DNA of 45,134 nucleotides from Pseudomonadota bacterium (GCA_018241265.1 JAFEEF010000083.1:9904-55037), one strand, 5' to 3'; positions 25,805-34,642 are shown, counted from the stretch's first letter. Program-made: numbers and translations. Notes: generated by a model not told the origin, from the letters alone.

Positions 25805-27208
25805 ATGAGCACACAACGTCGCGACATCCTCAAATACTCGCTGGCCGCCGCTGCAGTCAGCGCGCTTCCCGCAGTGCAAGCACAGGTGCCAGCCGCACCT
25901 GGCATCGGATCAGGTACTGGAGCAGGCCCCGGCATCGACCCGCGCGACCGCGTTTTCATCACCAATGAAGACTCCAACACGCTGGTCGTCATCGACCCCA
26001 AGACCAACACCGTCGAGAGCACGATCAACCTGACCAGCTTCGACGAAGACCCGCGGCCGCCCTTCCGCTACGTCACCGCTGGCGTGGCGCCGACGCACGC
26101 GGCCATGATCCACAAGCCGCTGTACCACGGCTGCATCGACGCCCACGGCGCCGTGCCCTCGCCCGATGGCCGGTTGCTGGCCACCAGCGGGCGCGGCTCG
26201 AGCAACATCTACCTGATCGACGCCGAGCAGCGCCGCGTCATCGGCAACACGCCCAACCCGGCGGCCGGCCCGACGACCAACCCCGAGCGCCTGAGCAGCG
26301 GCCTGCTGCTGGGCCGCGAACCGCACGAGCCCACCTTCACGCGCAACGGCCGGGAGCTGTGGGTGACGCTGCGCGGTGAAGACCGCATCGCCATCGTCGA
26401 TGTCGATCGTGCGCTGCGTCAGTTGCGCGGCGCCGACAACACGGGCGCCAGCGCCGTGCGCCAGTTCCTGCCGACGATCAACGGCCCGGCCCAGGTGTGG
26501 TTCAACCGCGAAGGCACGCTGGCCTTCGTGGTCAGCCAGAAGGTGGCCATGGTGGATGTGTTCCGCGTCAACCCCGGTGCCGACGGCCACAGCCAGCCGC
26601 AGAAGCTGAGCACGCTGGACATCAGCGCCCAGGACAAGCCCGGCTTCACGCCCTTCATGAAGACCACGCCCGACGGCGCCGAAGTGTGGTTCTCGCACAA
26701 GCTGGCCGATGCGGTGTCGTGCCGTTCCACACGCGGTGGCTTCGACCTCATCGACAGTGTCTCCTTGGGCATGGGCGCGCGGCCTAACCATGTTGAATTT
26801 GTCAGCAACGCGCGCGGCAGCGTGGTCTACGCCAGCCTGGCGCGCATCGACGACGGTGGCCCCGGCGGCGTGGCCTCCAGCCCCATCGCCATCATCGACC
26901 GCAGCGCCGCCGGAGGGCAGCGCAAGGTGGTGGGCAGCTTCTTCAGCCACGGCCGCGAAGCCCATGGGCTGTGGACCAACCCCGAAAATACGCTGCTCTA
27001 CATCGCCCACGAGCAGGACGAACTGCCCGGCACGCCCAACGCCGGCCAGACGGTGTGCAGCGCCTTCGACGTCAGCGACCCGCTGCGACCCGCTTTCATC
27101 GCGCAGATTCCGCTCGGCAGCCTCAACTTGCCATCGGGTGCGCTGCGCAACAAGAAGAGCATCAACCTGGTCTATGTGCGCGTGGGCGCCAAGGGGCAGA
27201 CGGCGTGA
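25805..27208 (+). CDS. Exported (Tat-type leader) YVTN beta-propeller protein
   Basis: 467 aa. The leader has twin arginines and a hydrophobic stretch (QRRDILKYSLAAAAVSALP), suggesting Tat export and possibly a folded or cofactor-bearing protein. The rest is a propeller with blades such as DRVFITNEDSNTLVVIDPKTN and GRELWVTLRGEDRIAIVDVD. Conserved histidines (PTHAAMIHKPLYHGC, HGREAHGLW) suggest a metal or haem site. Function unknown. It overlaps the DUF305 gene by GTGA, so the two are translated together. Confidence 0.82.
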   Translation: MSTQRRDILKYSLAAAAVSALPAVQAQVPAAPGIGSGTGAGPGIDPRDRVFITNEDSNTLVVIDPKTNTVESTINLTSFDEDPRPPFRYVTAGVAPTHAAMIHKPLYHGCIDAHGAVPSPDGRLLATSGRGSSNIYLIDAEQRRVIGNTPNPAAGPTTNPERLSSGLLLGREPHEPTFTRNGRELWVTLRGEDRIAIVDVDRALRQLRGADNTGASAVRQFLPTINGPAQVWFNREGTLAFVVSQKVAMVDVFRVNPGADGHSQPQKLSTLDISAQDKPGFTPFMKTTPDGAEVWFSHKLADAVSCRSTRGGFDLIDSVSLGMGARPNHVEFVSNARGSVVYASLARIDDGGPGGVASSPIAIIDRSAAGGQRKVVGSFFSHGREAHGLWTNPENTLLYIAHEQDELPGTPNAGQTVCSAFDVSDPLRPAFIAQIPLGSLNLPSGALRNKKSINLVYVRVGAKGQTA

Positions 27209-27597
27209 ACAACGGCGTGAAACACGGCATGGCCGAAAGCCACGGGTCGCATGGCGTCAGCACTGCGAAGGCGGCGCCAGCCAACACCTTCCAGCGCGAG
27301 ATGGACGCCTCGATGGCGCAGATGATGCAAGCCATGCACGGCCCGGGCTATGTCGGCAACGCCGATGTCGACTTCCTGGCGATGATGATTCCGCACCACG
27401 CCGGCGCAGTGGACATGGCCCGTCTGGTGCTGCAGCACGGCCGCGATCCAGCCACGCGGCAACTGGCCGAAGAGATCATCTCGGGCCAGACCATCGAGAT
27501 CGAAAGCATGACGCGGCGGCTCGCGGCCCTGCGGCAGCGGCCGGCTGCAGGTGCGGCAGCGGAATTTCCCGCGCTGGGCGGTACGCGCGGGCCGTGA
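27205..27597 (+). CDS. DUF305-family protein
   Basis: 130 aa from GTG 27205, which overlaps the upstream stop; ATG 27229 is an alternative start. It carries the DUF305 core: DVDFLAMMIPHHAGAVDMA, with the paired histidines, and EEIISGQTIEIESM. The family is ferritin-like helical and often found with copper or metal-stress genes. No clear signal peptide, although relatives are usually exported. Role in this operon unknown. Confidence 0.82.
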   Translation: MNNGVKHGMAESHGSHGVSTAKAAPANTFQREMDASMAQMMQAMHGPGYVGNADVDFLAMMIPHHAGAVDMARLVLQHGRDPATRQLAEEIISGQTIEIESMTRRLAALRQRPAAGAAAEFPALGGTRGP

Positions 27598-27643
27598 TGG
27601 CCAGCGTCATCGCGAAACGAGGGTAAGCCCTGACGATGGCCAT

Positions 27644-27671
27644 GGAATGAACTGCGAGGCATGGCGCTCTT
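27644..27671 (+). promoter_or_regulatory. Candidate ECF-sigma promoter, copy 4 (GGAATG/GCTCTT)
   Basis: GGAATG (27644-27649), N16, GCTCTT (27666-27671). The -10 element overlaps the first codons of the frame opening at 27661. If it is used, transcription would start near 27678 and the sigma 2 message would be leaderless from ATG 27679. Confidence 0.5.
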
Positions 27672-28212
27672 GATCCACATGCTGTTCCAGTCGGCGGAGT
27701 CCCGCTACAACCTCTGGGTGCGAGAGCACTACCGCTTCCTGCTGCGCAGTGCGTGGGCCCTGACGGGTTCGCGCGCCATCGCCGAAGACGTGGTGCAGGA
27801 CTGTTTTGCCAGTGCCTGGAAGCACCGTGAGCAGCTGCGCGACGCCACCTTGGCGCGCGCCTGGTTGTTCCAGATCATGCGCCGCGCCGCCTACCGCCAT
27901 GCCACGCCGGGCATGCAGTCACTCGACGACGAGGATCAGCCCGAGCAGGCCGCCCCGGATGCCGGGCTGGACGACAAGCTGGACGTCGTCAAGGCGCTCG
28001 CGCGGCTGGCGCCGATTCACCGCGAGGTGCTGTTGCTGTTCTATTTCGACGATATGCCCACCGCGCAGATGGCCGAGGCGCTGGAGATCGCGCCGGGCAC
28101 GGTGCTGTCGCGCCTGGCCCGCGCGCGTGACGCGCTGAAGCTCGCGATGGGCGTGCCCGTGCAGACGCCCACGGGCGCCCGGGTGACGCCGTTGCGAAAG
28201 ACCCAGCCATGA
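27661..28212 (+). CDS. ECF-family RNA polymerase sigma factor 2
   Basis: 183 aa from 27661, or 177 from ATG 27679, which is the likelier start if the overlapping promoter is real. Region 2: YRFLLRSAWALTGSRAIAEDVVQDCF. Region 4: LAPIHREVLLLFYFDDMPTAQMAEALEIA, then GTVLSRLARARDALK. It is clearly different from sigma 1. The stop overlaps the next gene by ATGA, typical of sigma/anti-sigma pairs. It probably controls copies 3 and 4 of the promoter motif and, by read-through, sorAB. Confidence 0.9.
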   Translation: MALLIHMLFQSAESRYNLWVREHYRFLLRSAWALTGSRAIAEDVVQDCFASAWKHREQLRDATLARAWLFQIMRRAAYRHATPGMQSLDDEDQPEQAAPDAGLDDKLDVVKALARLAPIHREVLLLFYFDDMPTAQMAEALEIAPGTVLSRLARARDALKLAMGVPVQTPTGARVTPLRKTQP

Positions 28213-28799
28213 AACTGCGACCGCCCACCACCGAGCCCGAGGACAGCGCCTTCGATCTGCGCGCCCGCGCCGAGCTGTCCCTCGCCTTCGAAGCCGTCGA
28301 CGCGCCGGTGCATCTCTATCGCACACCGCAGCCCTTGATGGCCCGGCGCAGCTTCCAGCGCGTGGTGCTGGGGTTGCTGCTGGCCGGCAGCGGCACCGGC
28401 ACCGTGCTGGCCATGCGCCCTCCAGAACTGGTGCGCGGTGCCATCGAGCACGAATATTTCGAACGCACGCTGCGCGGCACCTTCATGGACAGCGCGCCGC
28501 TGCTGCAGCACCTGGGGCTGGGCGGCAAACAGGCGGTGCCCGGTTTCCCACAGCTGATGCGCCCTTGCGACATCGACGGCCACCTCGTCTACCACCTCAC
28601 CACCTTCTTCGAGAAGGGCGGCATGGTCACCGTGTTTGCCTTCGACCAAGCGGTTGCGCTGAAGCAGGGCAGCGGCTGGTGGGGCAGTGTCCACTGGCAG
28701 GTCATCACATCGCGCGACGGCAAGCCGCTGGTGCTGGTGGCGCAGAAAAAACAGGCGCTGGCCGTGGCACAAAAACAGTTTGGCAAGGCCGACGGCTGA
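28209..28799 (+). CDS. Membrane protein, probable anti-sigma factor for ECF sigma 2
   Basis: 196 aa: a short cytoplasmic N-terminus (about 50 residues, EDSAFDLRARAELSLAFEAV), one transmembrane helix (51-68, RVVLGLLLAGSGTGTVLA) and a periplasmic domain containing MRPCDIDGHLVYHLTTFFEKGG and VHWQVITSRDGKPLVLVAQ. I do not recognise the family with certainty. The call rests on position, 4-nt overlap with the sigma gene, and topology. The periplasmic domain could be the sensor. Confidence 0.7.
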   Translation: MKLRPPTTEPEDSAFDLRARAELSLAFEAVDAPVHLYRTPQPLMARRSFQRVVLGLLLAGSGTGTVLAMRPPELVRGAIEHEYFERTLRGTFMDSAPLLQHLGLGGKQAVPGFPQLMRPCDIDGHLVYHLTTFFEKGGMVTVFAFDQAVALKQGSGWWGSVHWQVITSRDGKPLVLVAQKKQALAVAQKQFGKADG

Positions 28800-28852
28800 G
28801 CCGCACCGGCCCCGATGCAAGCAAACCACCCGCACCCCCCCAAGGAGCAACG

Positions 28853-30079
28853 ATGAACGAAACCCCGACTTCCCTGCCGCGCCGCCACCTGTTGGCAGGC
28901 AGCGCCAGTGCACTGGCGGCCGTGGGCCTGGCCAGCTTCACACGCGGCGCCAGCGCTGCGGCGCACGCGCCCATGGCGGCAGCAGCGCCCAAGCCCTTGC
29001 CGGCCTACGTGGCCTGGAAAGACCCGGCCAGCCTCATCGTGCACAGCGCCACCACCATTGAAACCAAGCGCGCGGCCTTCGGCAGCGGCGTCATCACGCC
29101 GGCCGAGCAGCTCTACATCCGCAACAACCTGCCGGCGCCGGACGCTTCGATCATTGCCGACCGCGACGCCTGGGAAGTGTCGATCGAAGGCGTGAAGGCG
29201 CCGCGCAAGCTCACGCTGCGCGAACTGAAGACCATGGGCGTGGAAACCACCGCCATGGTGCTGCAGTGCTCGGGCAACGGCCGCGGCTACTTTCCCAGCA
29301 AGCCCAGTGGCACGCCGTGGCAAGTGGGCGCAGCCGGCTGCGTGATGTGGACCGGTGTGCCGGTTCGGGTGGTGGCCGAGGCGCTGGGCGGTGTCACGCC
29401 CGGCGCCGCTTTCCTGACCGGCACTGGCGGCGAGAAATTGCCTGATGGCCTGGACCCGCTGAGCATCATCGTCGAGCGCTCGGTGCCCGCTGCGGCCATG
29501 GCCGACGCGCTGCTGGCCTGGGAAATGAACGGCGTGCCGATCTCGCTGGCCCACGGCGGCCCGCTGCGCTTGATCGTCCCCGGCTACACCGGCGTGAACA
29601 ACATCAAGTACGTCAAGCGCCTGGCCTTCACGGCCAAGGAGACCGAGGCGCGCATCATGTCGCACGGCTACCGCATCTCGCCGCCGGGTGGCAAGGGCGA
29701 CCCGAGCCAGCCCTCGGTGCAGGAGATGACGGTCAAGTCGTGGATCAACTCGCCCGCACCCGAAGCCATCGGCGTCAAGGCGGGCCTGGTGCAGGTGCAG
29801 GGCGTGGCCTTCGGCGGCCTGAACGGCGTCAAGCGCGTCGAAGTCTCGCTGGACGGCGGCAAGACCTGGAGCGACGCGCGTCTCACCGGCCCCGATCTCG
29901 GTCGCTTTGCCTGGCGCCAGTTCGTGCTGGCCGCGAATTTGCCGGCCGGCAGCTACACGCTGGCCAGCCGCGCCACCGACACCGCGGGCAATGTGCAACC
30001 CGAGCAGCGCCTGGAGAACGCCGGCGGCTACAACAACACGAGCTGGTCCGACCACGCCGTGAAAGTGATGGTGGCCTGA
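28853..30079 (+). CDS. sorA: SorA-type sulfite dehydrogenase, molybdopterin subunit
   Basis: 408 aa, close to Starkeya novella SorA (about 407). Twin-arginine leader (LPRRHLLAGSASALAAVGLA). The Moco domain has the cofactor-binding cysteine C139 in MVLQCSGNGRGYF. The region RNNLPAPDASIIADRDAW and the C-terminal Mo-co dimerisation domain (VEVSLDGGKTWSDARLT) are typical of the sulfite oxidase family. It oxidises sulfite to sulfate in the periplasm and passes electrons to the cytochrome c encoded next. AAGGAG precedes the ATG. The SoxC family is related, but a monohaem partner favours SorAB. Confidence 0.88.
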   Translation: MNETPTSLPRRHLLAGSASALAAVGLASFTRGASAAAHAPMAAAAPKPLPAYVAWKDPASLIVHSATTIETKRAAFGSGVITPAEQLYIRNNLPAPDASIIADRDAWEVSIEGVKAPRKLTLRELKTMGVETTAMVLQCSGNGRGYFPSKPSGTPWQVGAAGCVMWTGVPVRVVAEALGGVTPGAAFLTGTGGEKLPDGLDPLSIIVERSVPAAAMADALLAWEMNGVPISLAHGGPLRLIVPGYTGVNNIKYVKRLAFTAKETEARIMSHGYRISPPGGKGDPSQPSVQEMTVKSWINSPAPEAIGVKAGLVQVQGVAFGGLNGVKRVEVSLDGGKTWSDARLTGPDLGRFAWRQFVLAANLPAGSYTLASRATDTAGNVQPEQRLENAGGYNNTSWSDHAVKVMVA

Positions 30080-30081
30080 CC

Positions 30082-30453
30082 ATGCGCATCAGCACTTCAC
30101 AGCGGCGCGGGCTGCGGGTTTGGACCTTTGCATCGGTACTGACGCTGGGCGGGCTGGCTTGGCCAGTGCTGCCAGTGCTGGCAGCCGACGACAGCGCGCA
30201 ACTTGCCCTGGGCAAGAAGTTGTTCTTGCACGGAGTTGCGCCGTCTTGCGCCGTCTGCCACACCTTGCAGGCGGCGGGCGCTGAAGGCGCCGTCGGTCCG
30301 GTTCTCGATGAGTTGAAGCCCGACGCTGCCAGGGTGGCCAAAGCCTTGCGCAACGGGCTTGGCCAGATGCCTTCCTACAAGGACAAACTCAACGACGCAG
30401 AGATCGCCGCTTTGGCGCTTTACGTCTCGAAGGCCAGCGGCGGCGGGAAGTAA
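30082..30453 (+). CDS. sorB: SorB-type monohaem cytochrome c, electron acceptor of SorA
   Basis: 123 aa. Signal peptide (FASVLTLGGLAWPVLPVLA), then a single haem site CAVCH (C56, C59, H60) and the likely sixth ligand M96 in GLGQMPSYKD. It starts 2 bp after sorA stops. It takes electrons from the sulfite dehydrogenase and passes them to the respiratory chain. Confidence 0.88.
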   Translation: MRISTSQRRGLRVWTFASVLTLGGLAWPVLPVLAADDSAQLALGKKLFLHGVAPSCAVCHTLQAAGAEGAVGPVLDELKPDAARVAKALRNGLGQMPSYKDKLNDAEIAALALYVSKASGGGK

Positions 30454-30707
30454 GCCGGTTCAGCCGGAGGCCGGCAATGCAAGTTCTTCGCCGGCGCCCG
30501 TTTTGGGCGTGCCTGCGCATGCAGGCGACTGCTTCGAGGCGTTGAACCTCACGCGGTCAATGTCGCGACCGGGTCGTCCAGGGACAGCGGCCTCGCTGAC
30601 TTGAACGCTGGAAAGCGGTCGCTTTGAACTGCGACACGGGTCCTGACGGCTACCACCCGTACAGCGATGATCCCCGGTCTTCCTCGGGTCCTTGGCACAA
30701 TCCTTGG
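30454..30707. other. End of sulfite island; tandem hairpins, no gene
   Basis: Two adjacent perfect hairpins follow sorB: CGCCC-gtttt-GGGCG (30495-30509) and GCCTGC-gcat-GCAGGC (30511-30526). No T-run follows, so termination is plausible but unproven. The rest shows nothing recognisable apart from the 10-mer GAAAGCGGTC at 30611-30620, also found at 19398-19407. Confidence 0.4.
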
Positions 30708-31166
30708 ATGCCCAACATTGCATCCGTGCTCAAGGCCGAGATCGTTCGTCTGGCTCGCAAGGAATTGCGCGGTGAGGTCGATTCGATCAGAAAGGCGCTC
30801 GCGGCAGCGCGCGCGGAAAGCGCCGCGTTGAAGCGCAGAGTCAGCGAACTGGAGCGGTCCGTGCGGCAGTCCGCGCGCGCCGCCCCCGCTCGGCCGCCAT
30901 CGCCACCTGCGGTCGAGGAAGTGGACGGCGCCGAAAGATTCCGGTTCCGAGCCTCCGGCATGGCCAGCAATCGGAAGCGCCTGGGCTTGTCGGCTGCGGA
31001 TTTCGGGTTGCTGGTCGGCGCATCTGGGCAGAGCGTTTATGCCTGGGAGCAGGGCAAGGCACGCCCCAGAGGCAAGAACCTCGCGGCCATCGCTGCCTTG
31101 CGCGGGGTTGGCAAGCGCGAGGTGGTGGAGCGCTTGGCAGCCCTGAAGTCGGGCGAGCAGTCGTAG
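30708..31166 (+). CDS. Coiled-coil plus XRE-type helix-turn-helix protein
   Basis: 152 aa. The N-terminal half is a coiled coil (VDSIRKALAAARAESAALKR), followed by a Pro/Ala linker and a C-terminal Cro/C1-type helix-turn-helix (LGLSAADFGLLVGASGQSVYAWEQ). The start at 30708 is chosen over the frame opening at 30624 because the longer N-terminus has no family features. CACAAT sits 7 bp before the ATG, so the message may be leaderless. A widespread small DNA-binding protein; its target is unknown. It precedes ParB by 138 bp. Confidence 0.8.
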   Translation: MPNIASVLKAEIVRLARKELRGEVDSIRKALAAARAESAALKRRVSELERSVRQSARAAPARPPSPPAVEEVDGAERFRFRASGMASNRKRLGLSAADFGLLVGASGQSVYAWEQGKARPRGKNLAAIAALRGVGKREVVERLAALKSGEQS

Positions 31167-31180
31167 GCGAGCCGACGCGC

Positions 31181-31222
31181 GGTCCGGCGTCCTGACCGGA
31201 CCACCGGCGAGCGCTCCTCGCC
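31181..31222. terminator. Tandem hairpins after the XRE gene
   Basis: GGTCCGG-N8-CCGGACC (31181-31202) followed by GGCGAG-N5-CTCGCC (31206-31222). Both stems are perfect. There is no T-run, so this could be a weak terminator or a structured leader for parB. Confidence 0.4.
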
Positions 31223-31304
31223 ACCCTTGAAGTGCACGGGCTCAATGGGATCCTGACTGCATGGTGGGCCGCCGGCCTGCCATGCAACCGATCAGGAGTC
31301 CCTC

Positions 31305-33446
31305 ATGAAATTCTCCAAAGCCGAGGTCGACGCCATCATCGAGGCGTCCCCTCGCACCTTCGTTCCCTACAACAAGCTGGTGCTGTCCGAGGACCACCAG
31401 GCCCGCAGTGCCACGGCACCGGCGATGTCGCTGCCGGAACTGGCCGCGTCGATCAAGGACAGCGGCGTGCTGCAGAACCTCGTCGTGGTCCAGGCGGCGC
31501 GCGGGCGCTACGAGGTCTGCGCAGGCGGACGGCGACTCGCCGCGCTCACGCTGCTCGTGCAGCAGGGCGACATCGCCGACAACTACCCCGTGCCGGTGCT
31601 CGTCGTGCCAGCCGACAAGGCGCTCATCGCGAGCCTTGCCGAGAACTGCTTCCAAGTGCCGATGCACCCAGCCGACGAGTTCGCCGGCTTCGCCAGACTG
31701 CTCGCGCAGGGCAAGTCCGTCGAGGACGTGGCCGCAGCCTTCGGCGTGACGCCGCTCATCGTCAAGCGGCGCATGAAGCTCGCCACCGTCTCGCCCCGGC
31801 TGATGACCCTGTACCGCGAAGGCGGCATCGGCCTGGACTGCCTCATGGTGCTGGCCTCGGTCGACGATCACCAGCGCCAGGAGCAGGCCTGGGCTGGTCT
31901 GCCGAGCTGGAACCAGCGCCCGGAGCATCTGCGGCAGTTGCTGACCCGGGGCGAGATCGAATCGGACGCAGACCCGCTGGCCCGCTACGTCACCGTCAAG
32001 GCCTACGAGAAGGCCGGCGGACCACTGCGCCGCGACCTGTTCAGCGACGACGACCGCAAGGCCTACCTGCTGGACCCGGCCCTGCTGGAGCGCCTCGCCG
32101 CCGACAAGCTGGGCAAGCGCGCGAAGCAACTGCTGTCTGAAGGCTGGAAGTGGGTCGACATCCGTCCGCGCTTCGCCTACGACGAGTACGTCAAGCACGG
32201 CGAGCTGCGCAAGCCCCGCCGCGCACCGACGCCCGAGGAAGCCGAGGCGCTGAAGGCGCTGGACACGCGCATCGCTGCCTTTCACGAGCAGATGGACGCG
32301 CTGGTGGACCGCGACGGCGATGGCGATGCCGGCGAGGGCGTATGCGACGCCGCCGAGGCTAACGACGGCGCCGACGAGGACGACGCGTCGCGCGACCGTG
32401 CCTTCCTCGCCCTGGAGTCCGAGGCCGAGGGGCTGGAGGAAGAGCGCAAGGCCAGGCTCGAGGCGTTGACCGAATGGCCCGCGGCCTGGATGGCGCTCGC
32501 CGGGTGCGTGCTGCATGTGGGCGCGGACGGCCGTGCCGCGGTCAAGGCAGGGCTGATCCGTCCCGAGGATCGGGCCGATCTGGTGCAGGCCATCACCCAG
32601 GCTGCCGAACAGAAGTCGGCCGGTGGAGGCGGCTCGGAAGGCGACGCGTATCCTGCGCGCGGCTCGGCGATCCCGGCACTGCAGTCGCTTCCAACGGCAG
32701 CCGGCGCCACGGCGCGGCCCGTGCACTCCGAGAAGCTCATGCGCCGCCTCACGGCCCACCGCGTCGCCGCGATCCAGGCCGAACTGCTGGACCGCCCCGA
32801 GCTTGCGCTGGCGGCACTGACGACCCACCTGACACTGAAGCTGCTGGCCGACCCGCTCCATGGCGCCTACCGGCTGCCCAACCTGCTGGCGATCGGCGCG
32901 ACCGGCAACCAGCACGAACTGCGGGGCGCGGCCGAGGACATCGAGGCGAGCCCGGCGGCCCAGCGCATCGAAGCCGACCGCATCGCCTGGATCGAGCACC
33001 TGCCCAAGGAACCCGACGCGGTGTTCGACTGGATGCTGCAGCAGCCGCCTCAGACGGTGCAGCGGCTACTGACCTTCCTGGTCGCGTCCACCGTGAACGG
33101 TATCACCGGCACCGACGCCGACCGACCGGTCAATGACGGTCTGGCCCGTGCCCTCGGCCTGGACATGACGCGATGGTGGTCGGCAACGGGGGAGGCCTAC
33201 CTTCAGCACGTGTCCAAGGCGAGGGTGGTCGAAGTGGTGCACGCGGCGGCCGGCGCCAAGGTTGCTGGTCCGCTCGCGGCGCTGAAGAAGGACGCCGCGG
33301 TGGCGCAGGCCGAACAACTGCTCGCCGGGCGTGGCTGGTTGCCCGACTGCCTGCGCGTGCAGCCGCACGCCGATGCCCCGGTGACGGGTGGCGAGGAGGT
33401 CGACGCCAACGATCCAGCACGGACCGAGGCGCCCGCCTGTGCCTGA
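31305..33446 (+). CDS. Large ParB/RepB/Spo0J-family partition protein
   Basis: 713 aa. The N-terminal ParB domain (residues about 10-110) includes LPELAASIKDSGVLQNLVVV and YEVCAGGRRLAAL, which is the CTP/DNA-clamp core, then ENCFQVPMHPADEFAGF. A helix-turn-helix follows (SVEDVAAAFGVTPLIVKRRMKL). The middle carries an acidic linker (DRDGDGDAGEGVCDAAEAND). The long C-terminal part is helical and of unknown role. It is much longer than chromosomal ParB (about 300 aa) and similar to large ParB-like proteins of plasmids and ICEs. AGGAG precedes the ATG. No parA is seen in the window, but a ParM-like gene lies at 36091. Confidence 0.88.
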   Translation: MKFSKAEVDAIIEASPRTFVPYNKLVLSEDHQARSATAPAMSLPELAASIKDSGVLQNLVVVQAARGRYEVCAGGRRLAALTLLVQQGDIADNYPVPVLVVPADKALIASLAENCFQVPMHPADEFAGFARLLAQGKSVEDVAAAFGVTPLIVKRRMKLATVSPRLMTLYREGGIGLDCLMVLASVDDHQRQEQAWAGLPSWNQRPEHLRQLLTRGEIESDADPLARYVTVKAYEKAGGPLRRDLFSDDDRKAYLLDPALLERLAADKLGKRAKQLLSEGWKWVDIRPRFAYDEYVKHGELRKPRRAPTPEEAEALKALDTRIAAFHEQMDALVDRDGDGDAGEGVCDAAEANDGADEDDASRDRAFLALESEAEGLEEERKARLEALTEWPAAWMALAGCVLHVGADGRAAVKAGLIRPEDRADLVQAITQAAEQKSAGGGGSEGDAYPARGSAIPALQSLPTAAGATARPVHSEKLMRRLTAHRVAAIQAELLDRPELALAALTTHLTLKLLADPLHGAYRLPNLLAIGATGNQHELRGAAEDIEASPAAQRIEADRIAWIEHLPKEPDAVFDWMLQQPPQTVQRLLTFLVASTVNGITGTDADRPVNDGLARALGLDMTRWWSATGEAYLQHVSKARVVEVVHAAAGAKVAGPLAALKKDAAVAQAEQLLAGRGWLPDCLRVQPHADAPVTGGEEVDANDPARTEAPACA

Positions 33447-33469
33447 ACGCAGGGCCGGCCCGGGCCGGC

Positions 33470-34642
33470 TCATGCGACCGGGACAGGCGTGTCACCGTCG
33501 TCCCCGATGCTCCCCGGCCCAGGCTTGCCGGTCTCGCCCTGGGCCGGGTCGCGGCTCCCTGCAGGCGAGCGCCGGATCGCACCGATGTAGGCGCCGGCCG
33601 AGCGAAGCCTCGCGTGACCGGCGACGCGAGCCACCTCCAAGCGTGCTTGCCGGTCAAGCGCAGGATCGACGGGTCCCCCGCCACGTATCGGCGCTGCCGT
33701 GCCTGTGACCTTGGCGTACTTGCCCTGAAGGTGATCGTGCCGCGCCCCATGCCCGGTGGTACCGCTTTCGCGCTTCGTGAGGCCGAACTTGCGCAGCGCG
33801 TAGTCCAGCCTACGGAGGTTGGACTTCAGGTCCCGATCCGGCGCCCCCATGTGTGCGTCATGGCCGCTGACCACGCTGCGGGCATGCGCGATGGCCGACT
33901 GCTGCTCCTCGGTGGCCAGCGGCAGCCAGCGCGCGCGGCCTCCCTTGCCCTTCGTCCACAGATACCGATCCGCCTCCCGTTGTTCGTCGGGCAGGCCTGT
34001 CTCCTCGAAGGCGTGGACGTGGGCGTAGGGGCGGCACATCACGGACTCCTTGCGCCGCAGGCCGACCTTCACCATCAGGCGCATCGACGCGCCGATGCGG
34101 GCATCGTAGGCAGAGACCTGGGCCAGCAAGGCCTCCACGTCGATGCCGTTGCCGCTCCAGCTCTTGTCGCGCTGGGCGTTCTCGTGGCGCTCGTACTCGT
34201 CAGGCGTCAGGCCGTAGTGCTCGGGCCTGCGGATGAAGCCCGGCTTGTTGAGCCACATCGCCAGGCCACGCAGAAAGCTCAGGTAAGTCTGGATCGTCCC
34301 CGGCGAGAGCTTGCGGCGCTGCCAGACCTTCACCATCGCCTGGACATGCCGCTGGCCCAGGTTGCGGGGATCGGGCGCCAGCTTGAAGCCGGCGTCGGTG
34401 TGCAGCTCGCGGAAGAAGCGTCGCAGGAAGTGGGCGCGCTCGTAGCGCGTCTTGTGCGACACGGTCTTCTCCAGCGCGGTGTGCAGCGGGTTGAACAGCT
34501 CGATCAGCACGTCCACCACCCGGTTCACGGGCGTCCTGCCGGGCGGGTACATGTCCAGCACCTGCTGGGGCGACTTGCCGGCCCAGTTCTGGCGGCGCGG
34601 CGAGTCCTGGCCGTGCAGGCGGCCTGGGCTGGCCGAGGTCAT
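33470..34642 (-). CDS. Tyrosine integrase of the backbone element
   Basis: 390 aa from ATG 34642; the frame is open to 35287, and an ATG near 34778 is a possible longer start. N-terminal SAM-like domain (VSHKTRYERAHFLRRFFREL) and catalytic domain with R196 (KVGLRRKESV), H298-x-x-R301 (GHGARHDHL), H343 (AGHARLRS) and Y352. All residues are present, so it is likely active. It converges on parB with a 23-bp gap. It is unrelated in detail to the transposon recombinases and is a candidate integrase for the whole element. Confidence 0.85.
   Translation of the reverse strand: MTSASPGRLHGQDSPRRQNWAGKSPQQVLDMYPPGRTPVNRVVDVLIELFNPLHTALEKTVSHKTRYERAHFLRRFFRELHTDAGFKLAPDPRNLGQRHVQAMVKVWQRRKLSPGTIQTYLSFLRGLAMWLNKPGFIRRPEHYGLTPDEYERHENAQRDKSWSGNGIDVEALLAQVSAYDARIGASMRLMVKVGLRRKESVMCRPYAHVHAFEETGLPDEQREADRYLWTKGKGGRARWLPLATEEQQSAIAHARSVVSGHDAHMGAPDRDLKSNLRRLDYALRKFGLTKRESGTTGHGARHDHLQGKYAKVTGTAAPIRGGGPVDPALDRQARLEVARVAGHARLRSAGAYIGAIRRSPAGSRDPAQGETGKPGPGSIGDDGDTPVPVA

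Noticed and set aside
19398-30620. 10-mer GAAAGCGGTC near both edges of the sulfite island as an attachment repeat
   Set aside because: Too short, and not at matched positions relative to the gene ends; similar GC-rich words are expected by chance or from common intergenic remnants.
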